Source of the DNA: Sediminibacterium goheungense
Lineage (GTDB): Bacteria > Bacteroidota > Bacteroidia > Chitinophagales > Chitinophagaceae
DNA: 64,000 nt
NCBI RefSeq assembly: GCF_004361915.1
Contig: NZ_SNWP01000010.1
Span: 940,501-1,004,500 of the forward strand
Direction of reading: 5' to 3'
Shown: in pieces, positions 50,148 through 58,755 of the stretch
Layout: the number at the start of each line of letters is the position of its first letter
Position numbering within the stretch: the stretch's first letter is position 1
Made by a program: the position numbers and the translations under genes
Notes under the pieces: model-generated
Told to the model about the DNA's origin: nothing
The model's input: the letters and a program-made list of their open reading frames with translations, nothing else
Database searches by the model: none

Positions 50148-50945
50148 ATGAAAAGAATATATTCAGCTTTATATATCGCATTACTGGCAGCTACAGTAAG
50201 CAGTTGCGAAAAAAAGATAGACCTCGATTTAAATACAACAGCTCCCATTATTGTAGTAGATGGACAGGTTACCAATAGTGCAACAGAAGGCAGTGTTGTC
50301 AGGCTATCGTATACCAACAAAGTAAAATCAGACAACAGTGTTGTGCCCTTACCCGGTGCCACCGTTACCATTCAGGAAGACAACGGCACCGTATATACTT
50401 TACCCGAAGTATCCAATGGCGTGTATAAAAACACAGGTTTGGTAGGCTCCAGCGGTAAAACCTACAACCTGAAAGTGGTAACCAATGGCACTACACTTAC
50501 TGCCAGTTCTAAAATGCCGGTGATGGTAAACTTTGATTCGCTGGTGGTAGAAGATTTTCCAAATTTTGGTAAAACCGTAAAACTGGTTACACCTTTTTAC
50601 AACGACCCCAAAGGATATGGCAATAACTATAATTTTTTCCTGTTTAAAAACGGAAGACTGATCAAAGATGCTTTTGCCTATGATGATTTATTTATTGATG
50701 GCAAGAAAATCACTTTCCCCCTGGTGTATTCAAGAGAAAGCGATGAGTTTAAGAAAGGCGATAAAGTGGATGTAGTGATGAATTGTATAGACTATGCCAA
50801 TTATAAATACTGGTTTAGTTTTTCCCAATCATCAACAGGTAGTCCGCTGGCTGTACCGGATAATCCGATCACCAATATTCAGGGTAATGCCATTGGTATT
50901 TTCAGTGCGCATACTTATCAGAAAAAGAGTGTGGTGATACCTTAG
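50148..50945 (+). CDS. DUF4249 family lipoprotein
   Basis: A 265-residue lipoprotein with lipobox cysteine in AATVSSCEKKIDLDL. It follows the DUF4249 pattern: APIIVVDGQVTNSATEGSVV, RLSYTNKV, LPGATVTIQEDNGTVYTL, VYKNTGLVGSSGKTYNLKV, and the C-terminal PLAVPDNPITNIQGNAIGIFSAHT. DUF4249 genes usually follow a TonB-dependent receptor, as here, and are thought to be its surface-exposed partner. An intrinsic terminator follows. Confidence 0.88.
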   Translation: MKRIYSALYIALLAATVSSCEKKIDLDLNTTAPIIVVDGQVTNSATEGSVVRLSYTNKVKSDNSVVPLPGATVTIQEDNGTVYTLPEVSNGVYKNTGLVGSSGKTYNLKVVTNGTTLTASSKMPVMVNFDSLVVEDFPNFGKTVKLVTPFYNDPKGYGNNYNFFLFKNGRLIKDAFAYDDLFIDGKKITFPLVYSRESDEFKKGDKVDVVMNCIDYANYKYWFSFSQSSTGSPLAVPDNPITNIQGNAIGIFSAHTYQKKSVVIP

Positions 50946-50977
50946 GGGTTAATCATTGAATATCTTTTACTAAAAAA

Positions 50978-51007
50978 GGGCTTATCGAAACGGTAAGCTC
51001 TTTTTTT
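50978..51007 (+). terminator. Intrinsic terminator after the DUF4249 gene
   Basis: GGGCTTATCG and CGGTAAGCTC form a 10-bp stem with G-U pairs around the loop AAA, followed by TTTTTTT. It lies 32 bases after the stop codon of the lipoprotein gene. Confidence 0.85.
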
Positions 51008-51062
51008 GATTGCACTATTTATTAGCTATAAACTGTTCTTTCAAAAACTGAAATTTGGGCAA

Positions 51063-51240
51063 ATTCACCGCAGAGTCTCCGAAGGATGAGGGACTCTGCG
51101 ACAGTCTCGCATTAGTTCATTGCCTATTAGTTATTAGCTAAGAATATTCATTACCGAATTGATGGGTTCCTAAGTAAATGGTACACCTAAGCTGTGCAGC
51201 ACGCAGAGTATCTCGTGACCTCGGAGACTCTGCGGAAGAT
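51063..51240. repeat. Composite island repeat family A, copy 5 (RAYT left flank)
   Basis: ACCGCAGAGTCTCCGAAGG, GGGACTCTGCGACAGTCTCG, CATTAGTTC, TTATTAGCTAAGAATATTC, CACCTAAGCTGTGCAGCACG, then CAGAGTATCTCGTGACCTCG and GAGACTCTGCGG. It lies 20 bases from the 3' end of the transposase gene. Confidence 0.85.
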
Positions 51241-51259
51241 ATAATCTTCTTCTTGCCTT

Positions 51260-51838
51260 TCATCTCAAATCTATATCCTGCAGCTCCATATAGGTAATAA
51301 CAGGATACACACCTTGTATATTGGTATAATAATATTTTGCAGAGCTGTGTAAATAATCTTCCGGAAATTGCACACCTGTCATTTTAGCTTTACAGGGATT
51401 GTTATGTATGTAGTCAATTTTCTGCTTTATAAATGGTATTGAATAACATTCTTTTCGATCGAAAGAGGGTTCAAAAACCTCATGCTTTTTATTTCGCAAG
51501 CGTTCGGTTGTATTAACCCAGTCAGCTAGTTGCATTAGTATATCTTCTTTATTTATTTGTTTCAGTCTTTTTACCAATTCATAAGCTATAAATCTTTTAC
51601 CATTTGCAATAATAGTATTGATTGATTGATCTGTTTTAGAAAAAGCTATCACAGCGTGTACATGATTTGGCATAATTACATAACCTACGATATAATGTCC
51701 TTTTGCTTTTAAGTAATCAAACCATTTATATACGGTATCATAGCCTTGAGTGAGACTAAATAATGGCAACCACCTTGTACAGGTAAATGTGATAAAGTAC
51801 ACACCATTTATAGCAGTGATTTTTTTGCGTACAGACAT
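51260..51838 (-). CDS. REP-associated tyrosine transposase (RAYT, Y1_Tnp/IS200-like)
   Basis: A 192-residue protein from ATG 51838 (MSVRKKITAINGVYFITF); the frame is open further upstream into the repeat but loses sense. The HUH motif is H59-V60-H61 in YVIMPNHVHAVI, and Y86 in RFIAYELVKRL is the likely nucleophile. YIHNNPCKAKM is the usual RAYT C-terminal signature. RAYTs act on palindromic REP sequences through single-strand cleavage. It is enclosed by composite repeats, with a tandem array 3' to it on the plus strand, and is the only island gene on the minus strand. It appears intact. Confidence 0.9.
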   Translation of the reverse strand: MSVRKKITAINGVYFITFTCTRWLPLFSLTQGYDTVYKWFDYLKAKGHYIVGYVIMPNHVHAVIAFSKTDQSINTIIANGKRFIAYELVKRLKQINKEDILMQLADWVNTTERLRNKKHEVFEPSFDRKECYSIPFIKQKIDYIHNNPCKAKMTGVQFPEDYLHSSAKYYYTNIQGVYPVITYMELQDIDLR

Positions 51839-51914
51839 CCAACAAAAGTATAGTACCTCACTACGAACCATTCGGAGCACTTTAGGCTTGTTCACAACAG
51901 TTTCGTCCATTGTC

Positions 51915-53250
51915 GAGGTATTTGTTCCCTGTAGGTCTCCGAGAGGAGAAGAACTCTGCAGCAATCTCGAATTAGTTCATTGTCTATTAGTTATTAGCTA
52001 AGAATATTCATTACCGAATTGATGGGTTCCGAAGTAAATGGTACACCTGAGCTGTGCAGCACGCAGAGTCCCTCGTGACCTCGGAGACTCTGCGGAGAAC
52101 CTCACTATTCACTCACCAGCCAATTACCTATTAGTTGCACCAATTCCCCGCAGACGTCTCCCGAGGCACGAGGGGACTCTGCGGCAGTCTCGCATTAGTT
52201 CATTGCCTATTAGTTATTAGCTAAGAATATTCATTACCGAATTGATGGGTTCTGAAGTAAATGGTACACCTAAGCTGTGCAGCACGCAGAGTCCCTCGTG
52301 ACCTCGGAGACTCTGCGGAGAATAAACTCTGCGGAGAACCTCACTATTCACTCACCAGCCAATTACCTATTAGTTGCACCAATTCCCCGCAGATGTCTCC
52401 CGAGGTACGAGGGGACTCTGCGGAAGTCTCGCATTAATTCATTGCCTATTAGTTATTAGCTAAGAATATTCATTACCGAATTGATGGGTTCTGAAGTAAA
52501 TGGTACACCTAAGCTGTGCAGCACGCAGAGTCCCTCGTGACCTCGGAGACTCTGCGGAGAATAAACTCTGCGGAGAACCTCACTATTCACTCACCAGCCA
52601 ATTACCTATTAGTTGCACCAATTCCCCGCAGATGTCTCCCGAGGTACGAGGGGACTCTGCGGAAGTCTCGAATTAGTTCATTGTCTATTAGTTATTAGCT
52701 AAGAATATTCATTACCGAATTGATGGGTTCCGAAGTAAATGGTACACCTGAGCTGTGCAGCACGCAGAGTCCCTCGTGACCTCGGAGACTCTGCGGAGAA
52801 CCTCACTATTCACTCACCAGCCAATTACCTATTAGTTGCACCAATTCCCCGCAGACGTCTCCCGAGGCACGAGGGGACTCTGCGGCAGTCTCGCATTAGT
52901 TCATTGCCTATCAGTTATTAGCTAAGAATATTCATTACCGAATTGATGGGTTCCGAAGTAAATGGTACACCTGAGCTGTGCAGCACGCAGAGTCCCTCGT
53001 GACCTCGGAGACGCTGCGGAGAACCTCACTATTCACTCACCAGCCAATTACCTATTAGTTGCACCAATTCCCCGCAGACGTCTCCCGAGGCACGAGGGGA
53101 CTCTGCGGAAGTCTCGAATTAGTTCATTGTCTATTAGTTATTAGCTAAGAATATTCATTACCGAATTGATGGGTTCCGAAGTAAATGGTACACCTGAGCT
53201 GTGCAGCACGCAGAGTCCCTCGTGACCTCGGAGACTCTGCGGAGAATAAA
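51915..53250. repeat. Tandem array of composite repeats (periods 239 and 223 bp)
   Basis: The phrase ATGGTACACCT recurs at 52038, 52277, 52516, 52739, 52962 and 53185, giving steps of 239, 239, 223, 223 and 223. Each unit holds the left hairpin (CCCCGCAGACGTCTCCCG, AGGCACGAGGGGACTCTG), a spacer with CGCATTAGTTC, TTATTAGCTAAGAATATTC, CGAATTGATGGGTTC, the right hairpin (CACGCAGAGTCCCTCGTGAC, CTCGGAGACTCTGCGG) and a linker CCTCACTATTCACTCACC. The longer units carry an extra AATAAACTCTGCGGAG. Confidence 0.95.
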
Positions 53251-53261
53251 AAGATACACCT

Positions 53262-53303
53262 AAGATGTGCTGTCCGCAGAGGCCCTCGTGCCTCGGAGAC
53301 GCT
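53262..53303. repeat. Half repeat closing the array
   Basis: GATACACCTAAGATGTGC, then CCGCAGAGGCCCTCGTGCC and TCGGAGACGCTGC, a right hairpin without left partner. It marks the edge of the island against the 23-bp inverted repeat. Confidence 0.75.
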
Positions 53304-53354
53304 GCTGTTAACATAATAGGCTTACCACTTGGGTAAGCCTATTATGTTAACAGC
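53304..53354. terminator. Perfect 23-bp inverted repeat at the island edge (probable terminator)
   Basis: The arms 53304-53326 (GCTGTTAACATAATAGGC TTACC) and 53332-53354 are exact reverse complements around ACTTG. It lies 15 bases after the stop of the minus-strand peptidase gene, as expected for a terminator, though no long T tract follows on either strand. Confidence 0.7.
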
Positions 53355-53368
53355 ATATACGCTACATA

Positions 53369-55705
53369 CTACTGCCTTGGAGCCGGAGCAGCTGCAGGCC
53401 TCAACTGATAATCCAATGGCGGCTCAACACCTAATAGATGACGCACAAAATAATCCCAGCGGCGACGCATCATATAGGGGCCATACTGTCCGTATCCATG
53501 CGCACTATTCGGAAATAGAATGAGATCGAAACTCTTGTTGGCTTTTTGCAATGCTTCTACTACCAATAAGGTATTATAAGGTGGTACATTATTATCCATC
53601 ATACCATGCGCCAGCATTAATTTTCCTTTCAGGTTCTTCGCATAGTTCTGGTTGGCCTGTGCCTCATAATCTGAATTTTGTACCAGCCCATTGTAACGCT
53701 CGCCCCAGTCGTCTTCATAATTTCTGTTATCATGGTTACCTGATTCAGAAATACCTACTTTGAAAAAATCAGGATAACGGAACATTGCTGCAGCAGTTGC
53801 AAAACCACCACCTGAATGTCCCCAGATGCCTACACGGTTCGTATCAATCGGATATCGCTGTGACAGCTGACGTATAGTGGTGATCTGATCAGGCAATGTA
53901 TTCTCACCCATATTACCATAATTCATATCATGGTAACTTTTGGAACGGTTAGGGTTACTGGTACCTTCTACCATCACTACAATAAAACCCAGCTCTGCCA
54001 AAGCCTGGTGATCGCCACGCGATGCCGTAAAGCCCCAGCTACCTACACTGCCACCCTGCGGACCAGGATAGATATAATCGATAACCGGATATTTTTTATT
54101 GGGTTCCATTTTGGTAGGTGTAAATGCCAGGCCATAAATATCTGTTTTGCCATCATGTGCTTTTACGGTAAAAGGTATGGGAGGTTTCCATCCGGTAGCT
54201 ACCAGTCTGGATACATCTGTTTTTTCAAGTGTAGTGATCACTTTACCATTCAGGTCGCACAGCTGTGTAACTGCTGGCACATCGGGCTGTGAATAGGTAT
54301 CGATGATATAATTACCTGAAGGAGAAAACACAGCCTGATGTGTACCTGCACCCGGTGTAAGCAGGGTGAGGTTTTTGCCATCGAAACCGATTTTATACAA
54401 TTCAGAAAAATAAGGATTCGACTGATGACCGGTAGAGGTAAAATACAATACACGGTTTTTCTCATCCACTTTCACTACCCTGCTTACTACCCAATTGCCT
54501 TTGGTGATCTGGTTTTTCAGTTTACCGGTGGTAGCATCGTATAAATACAGATGCCCCCAGTCGTCGCGTTCTGAGTACCAGATAATTTCGTTGGAGCCGG
54601 CCAGGTAGCGCCAGTTGATTTCCCCTCTTCCCGATTCGAATTGTGTGGCCACGGTTTCTTCAAACACTTCACGAACAGCCCCTGTTGCAGCATCTGCAAT
54701 ACGGAGCTTCTCCTGTTTGTGATCGCGTGAAGTGGAAAGAAAAGCAAGTTGTGTAGCATCGGCACTCCAATCTACATCACCCAATGAACCACCACTGGTA
54801 ATATCATCACCCAGTGATGATCTGTGCGGATCGGGTGCTACCTGTAACTTAATAACTTTTGCAGCATCAATATCTATGATCACACGATGCAGCATGGCAA
54901 TTTCTTTATCGCCGGGTAAAGGGTATTTCCATGCACGCAAAGTAGGTTTACCTACATTGGTAGTAACCAGGTACATATCGCTCACATTACGCTGATCCTG
55001 TTTAAAAGTGGCGATCTTTTTTGAGTCGGGCGACCAGCGAACAATGGCCCTGTCGCTCGATTTCCATCCTGCATTATCGGTAGCATAGCCAAAATCTTTT
55101 ATGCCGTCGGTGGTGAGTTGTGTTTGTTGATTGGTAGTCAGATCACGCAACCATAAGTTCCAGTCTTTAATAAACACTGCTTTTTTACCATCTGGCGAAA
55201 TGGCTTCGTTACCGGCACCCGGGCCACGGTTGGCAGCCCCACCCCTTCCCTGAGTTTCTGGTGTAGGGGTTGCACTGTCGTCTGTACCAAGGGTTCCACC
55301 CTGCAGATCGTATTTCCACTTTTTGCCGGCTGCAGAAAAAGAAACCGATTTACCATCTGCCGCAAACTGAAGGGTTTGAAAGGGAAGTTTTGTTGCTTCG
55401 TATTTATTACCGGTAGCACCTGATAATGCATCGGCCAGTTTCTGGTGATCAAAAGCCGGTGTACGTGTTTTCTTCACCGGGTCTACCAGCATAAACGTGT
55501 TTTGCTGCGCTGTGGCAGACAGGTACCAGAACCGATCGTTGGGTAGCCAGTTGGGGCGTACCGTACCGGCATCAATAAAAGGCTCTGTGTGATAACTCAT
55601 AAACTTTTCTGCCCGTTCATAATCTTTGGCAGTAAGTGCAGCACTTTGCGCATGGGCAGCCATGCTAAAAGCAATGGCGACTGCAGTATATACATACTTT
55701 CTCAT
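53369..55705 (-). CDS. Dipeptidyl-peptidase IV-like serine peptidase (S9 family)
   Basis: A 778-residue secreted peptidase when started at ATG 55705 (MRKYVYTAVAIAF, signal peptide ending AAHAQ). Residues 60-520 form the beta-propeller. The C-terminal alpha/beta-hydrolase has the catalytic Ser in GIWGHSGGGFATAAAMF, Asp in LAHGMMDNNVPPYN and His in PNSAHGYG. DPP IV enzymes remove N-terminal dipeptides, usually X-Pro, from peptides in the periplasm. It lies outside the repeat island, with GC content back to that of the core. Confidence 0.92.
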   Translation of the reverse strand: MRKYVYTAVAIAFSMAAHAQSAALTAKDYERAEKFMSYHTEPFIDAGTVRPNWLPNDRFWYLSATAQQNTFMLVDPVKKTRTPAFDHQKLADALSGATGNKYEATKLPFQTLQFAADGKSVSFSAAGKKWKYDLQGGTLGTDDSATPTPETQGRGGAANRGPGAGNEAISPDGKKAVFIKDWNLWLRDLTTNQQTQLTTDGIKDFGYATDNAGWKSSDRAIVRWSPDSKKIATFKQDQRNVSDMYLVTTNVGKPTLRAWKYPLPGDKEIAMLHRVIIDIDAAKVIKLQVAPDPHRSSLGDDITSGGSLGDVDWSADATQLAFLSTSRDHKQEKLRIADAATGAVREVFEETVATQFESGRGEINWRYLAGSNEIIWYSERDDWGHLYLYDATTGKLKNQITKGNWVVSRVVKVDEKNRVLYFTSTGHQSNPYFSELYKIGFDGKNLTLLTPGAGTHQAVFSPSGNYIIDTYSQPDVPAVTQLCDLNGKVITTLEKTDVSRLVATGWKPPIPFTVKAHDGKTDIYGLAFTPTKMEPNKKYPVIDYIYPGPQGGSVGSWGFTASRGDHQALAELGFIVVMVEGTSNPNRSKSYHDMNYGNMGENTLPDQITTIRQLSQRYPIDTNRVGIWGHSGGGFATAAAMFRYPDFFKVGISESGNHDNRNYEDDWGERYNGLVQNSDYEAQANQNYAKNLKGKLMLAHGMMDNNVPPYNTLLVVEALQKANKSFDLILFPNSAHGYGQYGPYMMRRRWDYFVRHLLGVEPPLDYQLRPAAAPAPRQ

Positions 55706-56044
55706 GTGATAAAAAATGTGGTTGTAGAATATGGAATGAAAATACCAATATAAACCAAATAGCGGTAGCATATTCCATCGTCGGTGAAAAGCGTTTCCGG
55801 AGGCTTGAAGATAAAGACCTATGAATAGAACACAGATTCGTATGATTTTAAAGATATATCATGACAGATCCTCATGATCATGAAAATCCTTGTTCCATAT
55901 TTCCTGTATGTCTCTGCGGCTAATTCATCCATTGAAAATATCAGGGTAACCGTAGATTGATGAATCTATTTTATTGAATACAATCTCTTAGTTCAGGAGA
56001 GATAAGCGTATTTTTAAGAAAGGTTTTAGGGCGATAGCTGAAAA
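55706..56044. other. Intergenic region, divergent promoters
   Basis: Gene-free stretch between the divergent S9 peptidase and VOC genes. It has degenerate words such as ATCATGACAGATCC and TCATGATCATG (a small palindrome near 55872), but no clear operator or terminator. Confidence 0.35.
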
Positions 56045-56443
56045 ATGATACCCATTCAATCTTCTTACAATAACACGATCATGCATTTTACCAAATTAGT
56101 ACCCAGTGTATTTTATACAGATCTTTCAGACGGAATTAAACTATTTGTAGACTGTTTGCAGTTTACCATTGTACATAAGGATATACACTGTGCGCAACCC
56201 TATTGCGTATTGCGAAAAGGAGAGATTGGCCTGATGGTTTTTCAGGATGAACAATTGGCCAGAGAGCATAACCCTGAGCTAAGATTGGTAACAGATAATA
56301 TTGAGGAAGTGTATACACAAATAGCATCATCACATCCTCATCTTCTCCATCCTAATCTCAATAAAGTTACCCTCAGACCCTGGGGTGCCAGGGAATTTGC
56401 CATTACAGATCATCAGTTAGGGATTCGTTTTCAACAATGGTAG
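56045..56443 (+). CDS. VOC superfamily protein (glyoxalase/bleomycin-resistance-like)
   Basis: A 132-residue protein; the start could also be the ATG at 56081 (MHFTKLVPSVFYTDLSD), which gives the usual beginning. It shows one VOC domain with VFYTDLSDGIKLFVDCLQF, GEIGLMVFQDEQLA, LVTDNIEEVYTQI and RPWGAREFAITDHQLGIRF. The metal ligands expected in true glyoxalases are not clearly present. Function unknown. Confidence 0.8.
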   Translation: MIPIQSSYNNTIMHFTKLVPSVFYTDLSDGIKLFVDCLQFTIVHKDIHCAQPYCVLRKGEIGLMVFQDEQLAREHNPELRLVTDNIEEVYTQIASSHPHLLHPNLNKVTLRPWGAREFAITDHQLGIRFQQW

Positions 56444-56687
56444 GTATAGAATAAAAACTTCATTCAGTTACAATCCACAGTTTGGCACAATCAACCTCTT
56501 TTTTGTCGTGATACTACCTCTCATATAGCGTTCTTAAGCAGTAGGTTTGGACACTGAAAATCAATGGCTACTACCACCCTACACAACGTATTACTGATAA
56601 GGGGATATAGAAAGCCTGAAATACAGGGCAGATCATTAGAAATATCGCTAAACAAAAAGTACATTAGAAAACCTAAAATAACCAACT

Positions 56688-57113
56688 ATGGCTTGCATTA
56701 ACCCTTACCTGCATTTTAATGGCAATGCAGAAGAAGCATTTACCTTTTATAAATCTGTTTTTGGGGGCGAATTTGTTACACTCATGCGTTTTGAAGGCGC
56801 ACCCAACAATGAAAAAGAAGCCGATAAAATTATGCATGTGGCCCTACCCATCGGCAAACACAATGTATTGATGGGAAGCGATACACCTGAACAACTAGGT
56901 ACGCATAATGAAAGAGAAACCCGCAGTAAAATTTCGATTGGTACTGAAAGCAAAGAAGAAGCTGATCAACTTTTCAACGGGCTCTCACAGGGTGGCGAGG
57001 TAGAAATGCCGATAGCCGACAGTCCCTGGGGTTCTTATTTTGGCATGTTCAGGGATAAATTTGGTATAGAATGGATGGTGGATTTTGATCCCAGACATAA
57101 GGGGCAACCATAA
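56688..57113 (+). CDS. PhnB-like VOC family protein
   Basis: A 141-residue protein of the PhnB/DUF1428 type of VOC proteins: INPYLHFNGNAEEAFTFYKS, VFGGEFVTLMRF, LPIGKHNVLMGSD, and WGSYFGMFRDKFGIEWMVDF. The family's function is largely unknown. An intrinsic terminator follows. Confidence 0.88.
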   Translation: MACINPYLHFNGNAEEAFTFYKSVFGGEFVTLMRFEGAPNNEKEADKIMHVALPIGKHNVLMGSDTPEQLGTHNERETRSKISIGTESKEEADQLFNGLSQGGEVEMPIADSPWGSYFGMFRDKFGIEWMVDFDPRHKGQP

Positions 57114-57122
57114 ATACAATTA

Positions 57123-57161
57123 AACGGCCCATTTGGTAAACCATATGGGCCGTTCATTTTT
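57123..57161 (+). terminator. Intrinsic terminator after the PhnB-like gene
   Basis: AACGGCCCAT and ATGGGCCGTT form a 10-bp stem that can be extended by TGG/CCA beyond one mismatch; the loop is TAAA and the 3' side is CATTTTT. Confidence 0.85.
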
Positions 57162-57182
57162 AATCCCGCTAAAAAACAGAAA

Positions 57183-57767
57183 ATGTATAAACTTATTTTT
57201 CTCACCGCTATAGTGATCGGCTTAGGCAGTGCCTGCACAAATCCGAAACAGACAGATAAAGTAGATACTACTAAACAAGATACCATGACAGTAAGCAAGA
57301 ACCCGATAACACAAAAAATTTCGCCTTACCTATGGGTGGAGAAAGATGCCAAAGCAGTAGCAGATTATTACCTGTCTATTTTTAAAGATGGTAAGTTGAA
57401 AGATTTCCGTCGCTTCGATAGCACAGAAAGTGGCAATACTGCAGGCATTGAAACCGCTGTGATTGAAATAGCAGGTATGGAATTTACCATACTGGCTGCG
57501 GGACCCTTATTTAAATTTAATGAAGCCGTTTCTTTTGTCATCAATACAAAAGATCAGGCCGAAACAGATTATTACTGGGATGCACTCACGAAAAACGGTG
57601 GTGAAGAAGGTTCCTGTGGATGGTGTAAAGATAAATACGGTTTATCATGGCAGGTAGTACCCACTGAATATTTCGACCTCATACACAGTGATGACCCAGC
57701 CGTAAGAGAAAAAGCGATGAAGAACACATTGAAGCAGAAAAAACTGATACTGGCTGAATTGAAATGA
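57183..57767 (+). CDS. Lipoprotein-anchored VOC (3-demethylubiquinone methyltransferase-like) protein
   Basis: A 194-residue protein with a lipoprotein signal (MYKLIFLTAIVIGLGSAC, lipobox Cys18) and a threonine-rich linker, then one VOC domain of the PhnB/3-dmu-9_3-mt type: ISPYLWVEKDAKAVADYYLS, FKDGKLKDFRRF, VIEIAGMEFTILAAGP, and GGEEGSCGWCKDKYGLSWQV. VOC proteins of this type are normally cytoplasmic; here the domain would face the periplasm. Function unknown. Confidence 0.82.
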   Translation: MYKLIFLTAIVIGLGSACTNPKQTDKVDTTKQDTMTVSKNPITQKISPYLWVEKDAKAVADYYLSIFKDGKLKDFRRFDSTESGNTAGIETAVIEIAGMEFTILAAGPLFKFNEAVSFVINTKDQAETDYYWDALTKNGGEEGSCGWCKDKYGLSWQVVPTEYFDLIHSDDPAVREKAMKNTLKQKKLILAELK

Positions 57768-58083
57768 TCGCAGATCGCAGATGTCAGATCTGAGATTTGT
57801 TCCTTATATAGTGTATCCTACCCTGAAGATGCTGTGAGGAAAGTAAAGCTAAGCCCAAACAAAGGTATAGACCGGGTACCGACAAGTCACCGACAGGGTA
57901 AATAGAGACAAGAGAAATACAGTGAAACATTTCATACACTGATACTGAATACCTTAAGATAAAAAGTATCCATATCAATTGTATTTTAGCGCAATACTGA
58001 ACAAAAGCATAATGAGCAGGTGATTCAAAAAAATAGTGTAAATTTAGTAGTACGCTGTATAATTACTTAACCACTATCGGAAA
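57768..58083. repeat. Word repeat GATCGCAGATGTCAG followed by gene-free stretch
   Basis: From 57766 to 57800 the words GATCGCAGATCGCAGATG and TCAGATCTGAGATTT follow the lipoprotein gene. They are the reverse complement of the block at 59709-59740. The rest, up to 58083, has no gene or motif I can name; the promoter of the next gene should lie at its end. Confidence 0.55.
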
Positions 58084-58719
58084 ATGAAATCCCTGATCTT
58101 CCTACTCTTTTGTTTAATATCCTTAAATACGTATTCACAGAGCGCAAAATTTGATGGTCATACCTGGACACCTCCTTATCGTCTACCGATTCCGGATAAA
58201 TGGACCATTGAGCGGTTTGAGATACCCATTAGTTTTGCGCCTAAGATCGCATATAAAGGCGTAGAGGATATTCGATTTACGCCCGGTTGGAGTAAAGCAG
58301 AAAGCGAAGAATACTGGACCTATGCGTTTCTATGGTACCTGGAAGGCAACCCCGAAATAAACTCCGGCACCATCTCTACCAACCTGAATGCATACTATAC
58401 GGGTCTGATTGAAGTTAATACCGGCAACTCCCGAACTGAAGCAGAAAAGAATATGACTGTAACTACTACATTCAAAAAAACAACTTCTGAATTAAGTGAT
58501 CTGGCAACCTATACTGGCACTGTTGTCATGATGGATTATATGCAGCGAAAACCGATTACGCTGTACAGTAAAGTGCATATCAGAAAATGCGCCGCCAATA
58601 ATAAAACCGTAGTATTTCATGAATTATCTCCCAAGCCATTTTCACATAAGAACTGGAAGCTATTAGATCAACTATGGATAGATTTTAGTTGCGAAAACAA
58701 GAAAGCTTCGATTCAATAA
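58084..58719 (+). CDS. Hypothetical secreted protein
   Basis: A 211-residue protein with signal peptide (about 1-19, ending SLNTYSQ). The mature part is rich in aromatic residues (WTPPYRLPIPDKWTIERFEI, GWSKAESEEYWTYAFLWYLE) and has KPITLYSKVHIRKC. I recognise no family. It is followed by another secreted protein gene after 36 bases; both may be one transcript. Confidence 0.7.
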   Translation: MKSLIFLLFCLISLNTYSQSAKFDGHTWTPPYRLPIPDKWTIERFEIPISFAPKIAYKGVEDIRFTPGWSKAESEEYWTYAFLWYLEGNPEINSGTISTNLNAYYTGLIEVNTGNSRTEAEKNMTVTTTFKKTTSELSDLATYTGTVVMMDYMQRKPITLYSKVHIRKCAANNKTVVFHELSPKPFSHKNWKLLDQLWIDFSCENKKASIQ

Positions 58720-58755
58720 AATTCAACAAACCTATAATCATTAAGTTATTTGCGA

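Noticed and set aside
37607..51240. Chromosomal integron with attC sites
   Set aside because: The layout is similar, but I could not find paired RYYYAAC/GTTRRRY cores in the repeats and no tyrosine integrase gene is in the window; the RAYT explains the palindromes better.
51839..51964. N-terminal extension of the RAYT
   Set aside because: The additional frame reads into the flanking repeat; MSVRKK is the natural start.
52038..53144. Five similar 60-residue reading frames repeated at 223/239-base steps
   Set aside because: They are translations of the tandem repeat units (hairpin and spacer) with no ribosome-binding site pattern or coding sense; treated as spurious.
51915..53250. CRISPR array
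   Set aside because: Units are over 220 bases and contiguous, without short direct repeats and unique spacers, and no cas gene is present.
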